NCBI GenBank assembly: GCA_035530375.1
Contig: DATKUY010000009.1
Location: forward strand, 1 to 22,956
Direction of reading: 5' to 3'
DNA from: Sulfuricella sp035530375
GTDB taxonomy: Bacteria; Pseudomonadota; Gammaproteobacteria; Burkholderiales; Sulfuricellaceae
Length of the DNA stretch: 22,956 nucleotides
Below the pieces are notes generated by a model. The model was not told the origin of the DNA and did not search any database. It saw only the letters and a list, made by a program, of their open reading frames with translations. Position numbers and translations under genes: made by a program. Shown here piece by piece: positions 6,557 to 17,001 of this stretch. Position 1 is the first letter of the stretch. Every line of letters begins with the position of its first letter.

Positions 6557-8382
6557 AGGTGCGCCCATTCGTCATCCCGCCCGGTAATCTTGCGCGCGGT
6601 TTCCAGCGCTCCATCCAGATCGAAGGCGGGCTCGAACGCCAGCGCTTTCAGCTTGCGTTCGAATACATCGGGAAATTTTTCCATGGCATCCAGCATCGGG
6701 TTGGCCGCACTACTCCCCAGGCCGCAATGGCTCATGCTCTTGAGAATGTGGCCGAGCCGTTTCAATTCTTCCATGTCGCAAATCGTGCCGTGGCCGCCGT
6801 AAATCTTGTCCATGATTTTTTTCTGCAACTGTGTGCCGACGCGGCACGGGGTGCAAAATCCACAGCTTTCATGTGCAAAGAAGTGCGCAAAGTTGCGCGC
6901 TGTCAGAAATAAATCGCGTTTGCGCTTGAACACCATGAAGGCGCCCGCTGTAGGCAGATCCTCAAAGGCGATTTTCCGGTCGAATTCCTTCCACGAAACC
7001 ATGGTTCCGGACGGTCCGCTGATCTGCACGGCAAAGGGTTCTTCCGCACCGCAGTCGTCAAGTATCTGGCGCACCGTTACGCCGAACGGATATTCGTAGA
7101 TGCCTGGGCGGGCAACATCGCCTGAAACGGAAAGCAACTTGGTACCGGTGGACTGGGGCGTGCCCATGGCGGCGAACCATGCGCCGCCCTTTTCCGCGAT
7201 CCGGGCGGAACAGGCGAAAGTTTCCGCGTTATCCACCACTGTCGGCCTGCCCTTGTAGCCATGGGTCACCGGAAAAGGCGGACGGTTGCGCGGACGGCCT
7301 TGTTTGCCTTCAAGCGATTCGATCAGGGCTGATTCCTCGCCGCAAATATAGGCACCGGCACCGAGATGGATTTCGATATCAAAGGAAAAGCCGGCATGAC
7401 CGAGAATATCGTTGCCCAGCAAACCGGCCTCACGGCGACGCTTCAGCACCCCTTCGAGCTTTTTCAGCAGATAGCGGTACTCGCCGCGCAAATAGAGGAA
7501 TCCCTTGCTCGCGCCGACCACATGGGCACCCAGCGTCATACCTTCGAATACCAGGTCTGCATAACTGTTGAGCAGCACGCGATCCTTGAAGGTGCCCGGC
7601 TCGCCCTCGTCGGCGTTGCATACGATGAAGCGCTCCGGGCGCCCGCCAATATCGCAGATTACGCTGCCTTCCTCTTCGGCAATGGCGGCGTGGCAGAACG
7701 ACCATTTCGATGCGGTTTTGAATCCTGCGCCGCCACGGCCGCGCAAATTCGATTTATCCATCTCGGCCAGGGTTTCCCTCGCACCGCGCGCCAACGTCTG
7801 TTTGATCGCAGTGCCCGGCACACAAGGTTCACCCAGCAGCGTATCGGTGCGGCGGATGTTGTCCGCCACCTCGAACAGCATCGGCGGCCACTCTGCGACC
7901 GGCTTTTGCGAGCGGATCAGTTCAGCAATAAGGTCAAGCCGGTTGTGGTCGAGATTGGTCAGGGGCCAACCGTTGATCAGGGCAGCGGGTCCCTGATCGC
8001 ACATGCCGGTGCAGGAGGTGTTATCCATACTGACCAGCCCATCTTCGGATACCCTGCCCTGCTCGACCCAGAGCTTGTTGCACAGGTACTGGAGCAGCTC
8101 GTCCTTGCCCAGCATCTGATCGGTGATGTTGTCGCTGAACAGCAGCCGGTACTGGCCGACCGGCTGGGTGGAAAGAAAGGAATAGAAGCCGGCCACCCCT
8201 TCCACAGTCACCCGTGGTACGCCAAGATGGGCAGCAATTTGGTCAATCGCATCGGCAGGGATGTAGTGGCACGCATCCTGCACATCGCGCAAAACCTGCA
8301 GGAGCTGTGTGGAATCGCTGCCATGCCGCGCCAAAATCGGCGTCAATATTCGCGAAAGGTCAGGGGATTCGGGCTGCTGCAT
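6553..8382 (-). CDS. hoxF: Hydrogenase diaphorase large subunit HoxF, with fused HoxE/NuoE-like N-terminal domain
   Basis: The product is 609 residues and binds NAD(H) and FMN, joining H2 oxidation to NAD+ reduction. Residues about 1-165 are a NuoE-like thioredoxin-fold domain and residues about 175-609 are NuoF-like. Visible motifs are the glycine-rich GRGGAGF (215-221), the FMN/NAD region GAGAYICGEESAL (341-353), and a [4Fe-4S] site ESCGFCTPC (C507, C510, C513) with C553 in SHCGLG. In the NuoE-like part only the second cysteine pair remains (C124, C128 in TSCTGMC); the region where complex I has its first pair reads LFSDNITDQ (81-89), so a normal [2Fe-2S] cluster is doubtful. The length and fusion match the Ralstonia-type HoxF rather than the separate hoxE and hoxF of cyanobacteria. 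It lies 37 bases after the ABC1-kinase gene, with GGAGA 8 bases before the ATG. Confidence 0.96.
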   Translation of the reverse strand: MQQPESPDLSRILTPILARHGSDSTQLLQVLRDVQDACHYIPADAIDQIAAHLGVPRVTVEGVAGFYSFLSTQPVGQYRLLFSDNITDQMLGKDELLQYLCNKLWVEQGRVSEDGLVSMDNTSCTGMCDQGPAALINGWPLTNLDHNRLDLIAELIRSQKPVAEWPPMLFEVADNIRRTDTLLGEPCVPGTAIKQTLARGARETLAEMDKSNLRGRGGAGFKTASKWSFCHAAIAEEEGSVICDIGGRPERFIVCNADEGEPGTFKDRVLLNSYADLVFEGMTLGAHVVGASKGFLYLRGEYRYLLKKLEGVLKRRREAGLLGNDILGHAGFSFDIEIHLGAGAYICGEESALIESLEGKQGRPRNRPPFPVTHGYKGRPTVVDNAETFACSARIAEKGGAWFAAMGTPQSTGTKLLSVSGDVARPGIYEYPFGVTVRQILDDCGAEEPFAVQISGPSGTMVSWKEFDRKIAFEDLPTAGAFMVFKRKRDLFLTARNFAHFFAHESCGFCTPCRVGTQLQKKIMDKIYGGHGTICDMEELKRLGHILKSMSHCGLGSSAANPMLDAMEKFPDVFERKLKALAFEPAFDLDGALETARKITGRDDEWAHL

Positions 8383-8412
8383 GAGGAGGGTCTCCGCGCT
8401 TTTTATTTATTC

Positions 8413-8441
8413 ATGGTAGCTAATCTTTACCGGATCGCCAA
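8413..8441 (-). promoter_or_regulatory. Possible sigma-70-type promoter before hoxF
   Basis: On the minus strand TTGGCG (8441-8436) and TACCAT (8418-8413) match four of six bases each of the -35 and -10 consensus, with an exact 17-base spacer. The site covers the last codons of the kinase gene and would place the hox transcript start about 24 bases before the hoxF ATG. The match is modest; hoxF may instead be read through from upstream. No sigma-54 motif was seen here, unlike the Ralstonia hox promoters. Confidence 0.25.
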
Positions 8442-10099
8442 ATCGACAGAATCAGCCAGACGCTGTTGAAGAAAGCCACCACGAAACCGAGCAGTCCGAA
8501 CAGCGGCAACCCGAACAGGGTAGGGCCGCCTTTCACCGTCATCACAATCGAGGAACCGATCACCAGCGATGCCGTCAGAATGCCGAGCGTCAGGCGGTTG
8601 ACGCTGCTGTCGATCTGATGGGAAAAGCGTTCCAGGCGTTTGAGGTCGAGATCGATCTTGAACTTCCCTCGCCGTGCCTCTTTGATCAGACGCGCGACAT
8701 CGCGCGGCAGGCTGGTAAATAGGGAAAAAACCTCGTGAAAATTGCGCTTGCCGCGCTTGAGCAACGCATCCGGCGTGTAACGATCGGAGATCACCCGCTG
8801 CACAAAGGGCGTGAGGTGCTCCACCATGTCGAAATCCGGATCAAGCTGGCGGCCAAGGCCTTCCAGGGTAACCAGCGCCTTGAACAACATGGCAAGGTCG
8901 GCAGGCATTACCAGACAGTTGTCGCGCATGATTACGGTCAGTTCGCCCAGCAATGCGCCGAGACGCAGCCCCCCAAGCGGCACGTTGGCATAGTTGAAAA
9001 CGAATTCGTTGACGTCTGCGGCGAGCTTCGGCTCGTCCACCGCCGCATCACCGGTCCATTCCAGCAAGACATCGAGCATTGCCTCGTCGTCCTTGCCGGC
9101 CAGAGCCGCAAGCAGATCGACAAGCTGGTTGCGCCGTTGATCCGTCAACCGTCCCACCATGCCGAAATCAATTATCGCGATACGATTACCGGGCAGGTAA
9201 AACACATTGCCGGGGTGCGGATCGGCATGATAAAAACCATCGACCATGATCATCTTTAGCACTGCATCGGCGCCGCGCGCGCCAAGCTGTTTGCGATCCA
9301 GTCCTGCCGCCTCGGTCGCAGCCAGGTCATTGCCCGGCACCCCATCCACCCACTGCTGCACATTCATCGATTCGCTGGTCCATTGCCAGAACACTTTGGG
9401 AATAACGATAGTGTCCGAACCGGCAAAATTTTCTGCAAAACGATCAATATTGCGAGCCTCGGCGGCAAGATCCAGTTCGCGCCGGATTGAGCGGGAAAAC
9501 TGCAAAGCGATCTGAATCGGCTGATAACGCCGCAGTTCCGGCATTTCATGCTCGATCAGACGAGCAAGATGCATCAGTATGCGCAAATCCGCATTTATCC
9601 TGGCACGGATGCCGGGGCGGCGAATTTTGAGAATGACCGGCGTGCCGTCCTGAAGTCTGGCATGGTGCACCTGCGCAATCGAAGCCGCCGCCGCAGCTTC
9701 GGTCTGCAAATCCCGAAAAACATCGTGGGGTGAGCAGCCCAAAGCAGCCTCAACCTGTGGCAGCAGGACTTCGAAAGGTAGTGGCGGCACGCTGCTTTGC
9801 AGCTTCTCGAACTCGGTGATCCAGCTAGGCGGAAATACGTCCACACGGGTCGCCATCACCTGCCCGAGTTTGACGAATGTCGGCCCCAGTTCCTCGAGCG
9901 CGCGCCGCACTCGCACCGGGGCATCGAGGTGCATGACATCACTCTGCGCCTTCCAGTGCAGAAAGCGCCCCGCCCGTTCGAGCAGGGTGGCAATTCCCAG
10001 CGCGCGCACGATATCCGCCATGCCATAGCGGATCAGGATAGAGGTAATTTCATGCAGGCGCGGCAGGTCGCGCACTACACTGAGGGTCTCCCAGATCAT
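8420..10099 (-). CDS. ABC1/UbiB (AarF) family atypical kinase, membrane-anchored
   Basis: The product is 559 residues. The family signature is complete: KLGQ (77-80, in TFVKLGQVMATR), the alanine-rich loop AAAAAS (135-140), a catalytic lysine (158, VILKIRRPG), RELD (207-210), HADPHPGN (291-298) and DFG (311-313). Two hydrophobic segments near the C-terminus (about 508-555) should anchor it in the inner membrane. Members act as ATPases or kinases around isoprenoid lipids; UbiB itself supports ubiquinone synthesis. The N-terminus (MIWETLSVVRDLPRLHEI) differs from that of E. coli UbiB and there are no ubi neighbours, so I would not call it ubiB. It follows the helical-protein gene by 19 bases and precedes hoxF by 37, suggesting one transcript. 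Family is sure; substrate unknown. Confidence 0.92.
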   Translation of the reverse strand: MIWETLSVVRDLPRLHEITSILIRYGMADIVRALGIATLLERAGRFLHWKAQSDVMHLDAPVRVRRALEELGPTFVKLGQVMATRVDVFPPSWITEFEKLQSSVPPLPFEVLLPQVEAALGCSPHDVFRDLQTEAAAAASIAQVHHARLQDGTPVILKIRRPGIRARINADLRILMHLARLIEHEMPELRRYQPIQIALQFSRSIRRELDLAAEARNIDRFAENFAGSDTIVIPKVFWQWTSESMNVQQWVDGVPGNDLAATEAAGLDRKQLGARGADAVLKMIMVDGFYHADPHPGNVFYLPGNRIAIIDFGMVGRLTDQRRNQLVDLLAALAGKDDEAMLDVLLEWTGDAAVDEPKLAADVNEFVFNYANVPLGGLRLGALLGELTVIMRDNCLVMPADLAMLFKALVTLEGLGRQLDPDFDMVEHLTPFVQRVISDRYTPDALLKRGKRNFHEVFSLFTSLPRDVARLIKEARRGKFKIDLDLKRLERFSHQIDSSVNRLTLGILTASLVIGSSIVMTVKGGPTLFGLPLFGLLGFVVAFFNSVWLILSIWRSGKD

Positions 10100-10118
10100 G
10101 AGCTATACAGGTTCGGGA

Positions 10119-10790
10119 TTAATCTCTTTTTTTCAGCTTTTCCGCCTTTTCGTGCAGCGCATCCGCCATGCCGGCGAGAATTCCTCCTGCCAGCGCGGCC
10201 AACCGCACGCTCATCTCGCGGGCGGCTTCCTTGCCTGTGACCTTGCCCTCATGCAGTGTTGCGGAAACCTTGTTGCCGAGGGTATTCACCGTTTCGGCAA
10301 CTCTGGCGCCGGTGTCGGTACCCGCACGCCGTGCATGGGCAACCAGGTCTTTCATCTCCTGCTTGATCATGCCCGTTGCGGAATCCGCCACCTGGCTTAC
10401 GGTGCCGAGAAATTCTTCCTCCAGCCGCTTGAGGTTGACCAGCGCCCAGTCCATATCGCTTTCCGAAAAATCCCTGGCTTGGGATGTCAGTTGCTGCAGC
10501 GCCAATTGCGTTGCTTCCGCCGCTTTCGACAACGCTTCGTCCAGTCCCGCCAAGCCTTCAGTCACGGCGGACTTCACCTCGCCGACACGTTTTACCGCGC
10601 CCAAGCTGATCCCCTCGGCCACCGGACCGATCACCGATTTGATCTCGTCAACGCTCAGCTTTCTGGTTTTCAGTGCCTGCAGCGTCAGATTCCTGACCTT
10701 CTCGCGGATGTCCACTCCCTGTTCAACCGAAGTGCTCACCGCCTGTTTGATTTCATCAGGTGAAAGAATGTTCGGGTTGTTCTCGCTCAC
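10119..10790 (-). CDS. Uncharacterised helical, phasin-like protein
   Basis: The product is 223 residues with a GTG start at 10790, supported by AAGGAGA with about 6 bases of spacing. I do not recognise a named family with certainty. The sequence is almost entirely predicted amphipathic helix, rich in Ala, Glu, Lys and Val, without cysteine, signal peptide or long hydrophobic segment. A weakly hydrophobic stretch (MSVRLAALAGGILAGMADAL, about 194-213) is followed by a lysine-rich tail ending KLKKRD. This composition recalls phasins and other surface-binding helical proteins. It is the first gene of a probable transcript with the ABC1 kinase, so a shared role at membrane lipid or granule surfaces is possible, but that is inference only. 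Confidence 0.75.
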   Translation of the reverse strand: MSENNPNILSPDEIKQAVSTSVEQGVDIREKVRNLTLQALKTRKLSVDEIKSVIGPVAEGISLGAVKRVGEVKSAVTEGLAGLDEALSKAAEATQLALQQLTSQARDFSESDMDWALVNLKRLEEEFLGTVSQVADSATGMIKQEMKDLVAHARRAGTDTGARVAETVNTLGNKVSATLHEGKVTGKEAAREMSVRLAALAGGILAGMADALHEKAEKLKKRD

Positions 10791-10826
10791 GACTGTCTCC
10801 TTCTCAATAATTCATGCTGCCTCGTT

Positions 10827-10855
10827 CTGAAATCTAGCATAAATTGTTTTATAAT
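10827..10855 (+). promoter_or_regulatory. Sigma-70 promoter of mfd
   Basis: A perfect -10 box TATAAT (10850-10855) is preceded by a 17-base spacer and a -35-like CTGAAA (10827-10832, four of six). The transcript should start near 10862, about 15 bases before the preferred mfd ATG. The same 86-base region must also hold the divergent promoter for the minus-strand helical-protein gene; a TATGCT box on that strand overlaps this one, so the two polymerases probably compete. Confidence 0.65.
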
Positions 10856-10857
10856 GT

Positions 10858-10873
10858 ATGCCTTTCGCGGCAT
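10858..10873 (+). promoter_or_regulatory. Small hairpin in the mfd leader
   Basis: ATGCC (10858-10862) and GGCAT (10869-10873) can pair around a TTTCGC loop, and the stem can extend outward through ATGTA and TTACAT with one bulged base. It covers the promoter-proximal leader and abuts the ATG at 10877, where no ordinary ribosome site is seen. If transcribed it would place the start codon beside a stem. Confidence 0.35.
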
Positions 10874-10876
10874 TAC

Positions 10877-14296
<3,420 letters not shown>

Positions 14297-14304
14297 GGAA
14301 GACA

Positions 14305-15597
14305 ATGCACCTGATCCGCCCTTTTGCCGGTCTTAGACCCGCGCCTTGCCGTGCCGCCGAAGTTGCCGCGCCGCCCTACGATGTGCTCTCCAGCGCGGAA
14401 GCGCGTGTGCGCGCCGCAGGCAAGCCGTGGAACTTCCTGCATATTTCCAAGCCGGAAATCGATCTGCCGGAGGGCACTGATCCCTATGCGCCGGAGGTCT
14501 ACGCCAAGGCGGCGGAGAATTTGAAGAAAATGTTGGAGGAAGGCGTCCTGATTCGCGATCCGGCGCCCTGCTATTACATCTATCGCCTGATCATGGGCAG
14601 CCATAGCCAGACCGGCCTGGTGGCCGCTGCCTCGGTAGCGGATTACGACAGCAACCGCATCCGCAAGCACGAATTCACCCGCCCCGACAAGGAGGATGAC
14701 CGGGTACGGCAGATCGGCGCCCTCAACGCCCAGACCGGGCCGGTACTGCTGGCCTACCCGGCCGCGCCGCAGGTGGATGAGATTCTGGCGAACGCCTCAT
14801 GCGGCACGCCGGATGCCGATGTGACCGCAGACGACGGCATCCGCCACAGCCTGTGGGTGATACGCGATAACGAAACGCGGGCAAAACTCACTGCCGCTTT
14901 CGATGCCATGCATGCCCTCTACATCGCCGACGGCCACCATCGCTCGGCAGCCGCATCGCGCGTTGCGGCTGCGCGGCGCGCGGCCAATCCGAAGCATTCA
15001 GGCGACGAAAGCTACAACTATTTCCTCTCCGTTATCTTCCCCCACCACCAGATGAAAATCATGGACTACAACCGCGTCGTCACCGACCTGAACGGTCTGG
15101 ACACGAGGGCTTTTCTTGAAAATATCGGGGAGAAATTCTCGGTGCAGGCCAGTGGCGCGCCGGTCAAACCAGGCAAGCCCGGCGAGTTCGGCCTTTATTT
15201 GCCCAAACAGTGGTACCGATTGGAGATTCGTCCTGAACTTATTCCCATGACTGACCCGGTAGCCCGCCTGGATGTAAGTCTGCTGCAAAACCACCTGATC
15301 GCGCCCGTTCTCGGCATCAACGACCCGCGCCGCGATAAGCGCATCGATTTCGTCGGCGGCATCCGCGGCCTGCCGGAACTGGAAAGACGGGTCGACAGCG
15401 GTGAAATGACGGCGGCGTTCGCCCTGTTCGCGACCCGCATGGAAGACCTGATGGCGGTGGCCGATGCGGGCGAGGTGATGCCGCCAAAATCCACCTGGTT
15501 CGAGCCGAAACTGGCGGACGGCCTGGTGTCGCACGTACTGGATAACGCAAGTAAGCCAAGAATTAACGCAGATTTACACGGATCCGTAGCGGCTTAA
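14305..15597 (+). CDS. DUF1015-family protein
   Basis: The product is 430 residues and spans the whole DUF1015 family length. Typical features are the N-terminus IRPFAGLRPAP and APPYDVLSSAEAR, the motif KHEFTRPDKEDDR near 128, and the most conserved DGHHRSAAA from 209, followed by FLSVIFPHHQMKIMDYNRVV. The DGHHR motif looks catalytic or nucleotide-binding, but I cannot state a proven reaction. A ribosome site AAGGAAG overlaps the mfd stop, so the gene is co-transcribed with mfd. The last 15 or so residues (SKPRINADLHGSVAA) do not look like family sequence and are encoded by what appears to be a dispersed DNA repeat. The stop codon overlaps that of convergent flgL. Confidence 0.88.
   Translation: MHLIRPFAGLRPAPCRAAEVAAPPYDVLSSAEARVRAAGKPWNFLHISKPEIDLPEGTDPYAPEVYAKAAENLKKMLEEGVLIRDPAPCYYIYRLIMGSHSQTGLVAAASVADYDSNRIRKHEFTRPDKEDDRVRQIGALNAQTGPVLLAYPAAPQVDEILANASCGTPDADVTADDGIRHSLWVIRDNETRAKLTAAFDAMHALYIADGHHRSAAASRVAAARRAANPKHSGDESYNYFLSVIFPHHQMKIMDYNRVVTDLNGLDTRAFLENIGEKFSVQASGAPVKPGKPGEFGLYLPKQWYRLEIRPELIPMTDPVARLDVSLLQNHLIAPVLGINDPRRDKRIDFVGGIRGLPELERRVDSGEMTAAFALFATRMEDLMAVADAGEVMPPKSTWFEPKLADGLVSHVLDNASKPRINADLHGSVAA
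15560..15590. repeat. Degenerate 11-base tandem repeat inside the DUF1015 3' end
   Basis: Consecutive 11-base units GAATTAACGCA (15560-15570), GATTTACACGG (15571-15581) and a poorer third unit resemble the short intergenic repeats with the pattern AATTAACGC-GATTTACACGGAT found in many bacteria. Here the repeat is translated as RINADLHGS at the end of DUF1015, so the original stop was probably upstream. Confidence 0.4.
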
Positions 15598-16991
15598 GGC
15601 ATCATGCTGAACAGCGACAGCCCCTGCACCTTCAAATAGGACTTCTGCGCCGCTTCCAGGTTGGTCTGCTGACGGGTGAGATCGCTGATGGCTTTGGCAT
15701 AATCCACATCCTGCAACTGCGAAGTCACCTGCTGGTACTGCAACGAAAGATCTCCCCCGGTATTTTGCACAGCGCTGATTTCTTTCAAGCGGGCGCCAAC
15801 AGATGCACGAACGGTCAGGATGTTGTTCAGCGCCGAGTCCAAATTAGACATGGCCGTGTTCAGCCCGTTCGTAAGCCCGGCTTGACCGGAAGTAACGGTT
15901 GTCGGCGTTTGCAACGCGGTAATCAGGTTGTTTATCGTCGTAAACAGGTCCTGATTGGTGCTGGCCTTGACGGTAAAGGAATCAATGCCTGGCGCAGGAG
16001 CATACAAACCAACCGCCTGGCTACTTGCAGGCACGCCATTAATGCTGACTGTGTTCCCATAATCCCATGCGGCGGCTGTCGCGAATCCAGCAGGCTGGCT
16101 TGCGGGGTATTGCGGCTGCCCGGGGTCGGTAGCTAGCTGCTTAAAGCTAATGACGGAATCGCTCGTATAGACCCTTGGAAAGCGTGCTCCCCCCGTTGCG
16201 CTTGCGAGCGCTTGCGAGGGAGCACCGGTTACCATGGAATTATTGGTGGTTGGATCAATGATGTCGTAAGTGGTTACCGGCAAGGAACCGGTATTGTCCA
16301 CGGCGAAAACAATCTGGTAATTCTGCTTGCTGGCAGCCCACTTGGTTCCATCCACCACCACTCCGGGACTAACAATACCGCTGCCCGTATTGGTGCCGCT
16401 GGCCGCGGTCACGAAAGTACCGTTGCCGTTTTTAATGCGCTGAAATACATCCGATCCCGAGTCGCTCACGGCAACTTGACGATTGGAAGTAATGGAAATT
16501 AACCGCTGCCCTTGATCGCCGTTGTAAGCAATATTTCCCGGCGCTACTTCCGTAAATGGCGTTGTCGTCCCCTTATAACCCGCAAACATGTATTGCCCAG
16601 CGCCGTCCGTGCTGTTGGCCAAACCCAGCAGCGCCTTGAGGCTGCCTTGAAGTTCCGTTGCCTGGCTGGCGCGATCAACGTTGGACAGTGCTGCATTGCC
16701 GGCATTGACCGTCAGCGTCTGGGCGTCCTGGATCAACGAGGTAATGCTGCTTAGAATGCTTTCTTCCATTTGCAAGCTACTCGTAGCCGTTGTGGTATTG
16801 GCGTTGAATTGGCTGTTGAGGTCACTGAGTTGCGTCACGTCGAGCACTTGCGCAGCGGCTACCGGGTCGTCCGAGGGCGCAAGAATTCGACGTCCGCTGG
16901 AAACCTGCTGCTGAGTATGCAGCATGTCAATCGTTTGCTGCTGAATCGAGCCTACGCCCAAATCATAAATCGTGTTGGAACTGATCCGCAT
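15594..16991 (-). CDS. flgL: Flagellar hook-associated protein 3 (hook-filament junction)
   Basis: The product is 465 residues, longer than the 317 of E. coli FlgL. The N-terminal helix is typical (MRISSNTIYDLGVGSIQQQ, then SSGRRILAPSDDPVAAAQVL), as is the C-terminus (LQDVDYAKAISDLTRQQTNLEAAQKSYLKVQGLSLF). The extra length lies in the middle, a Gly/Ser/Thr/Asn-rich beta region (about 180-350) that contains NYQIVFAVDNT and a segment ending DSFTVKAS, like the insert modules in the neighbouring FlgK. FlgL joins FlgK to flagellin. The start has a perfect ribosome site (AAGGAGG, overlapping the flgK stop), and the gene follows flgK by 10 bases. Its stop codon shares TTAA with the convergent DUF1015 gene, and no terminator separates them. 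Confidence 0.95.
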   Translation of the reverse strand: MRISSNTIYDLGVGSIQQQTIDMLHTQQQVSSGRRILAPSDDPVAAAQVLDVTQLSDLNSQFNANTTTATSSLQMEESILSSITSLIQDAQTLTVNAGNAALSNVDRASQATELQGSLKALLGLANSTDGAGQYMFAGYKGTTTPFTEVAPGNIAYNGDQGQRLISITSNRQVAVSDSGSDVFQRIKNGNGTFVTAASGTNTGSGIVSPGVVVDGTKWAASKQNYQIVFAVDNTGSLPVTTYDIIDPTTNNSMVTGAPSQALASATGGARFPRVYTSDSVISFKQLATDPGQPQYPASQPAGFATAAAWDYGNTVSINGVPASSQAVGLYAPAPGIDSFTVKASTNQDLFTTINNLITALQTPTTVTSGQAGLTNGLNTAMSNLDSALNNILTVRASVGARLKEISAVQNTGGDLSLQYQQVTSQLQDVDYAKAISDLTRQQTNLEAAQKSYLKVQGLSLFSMMP

Positions 16992-17001
16992 GATGTCCTC
17001 C

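Noticed and set aside
7880..8382. A separate hoxE gene
   Set aside because: The NuoE-like sequence is in one continuous frame with the NuoF-like part of hoxF, with no stop or start between them.
8383..8480. Sigma-54 promoter for hoxF, as in Ralstonia
   Set aside because: No GG-N10-GC arrangement near the consensus was found on the minus strand in this stretch.
8420..10099. Naming the ABC1 kinase ubiB
   Set aside because: The family motifs are shared by many paralogues, the N-terminus differs from E. coli UbiB, and no ubiquinone genes are next to it.
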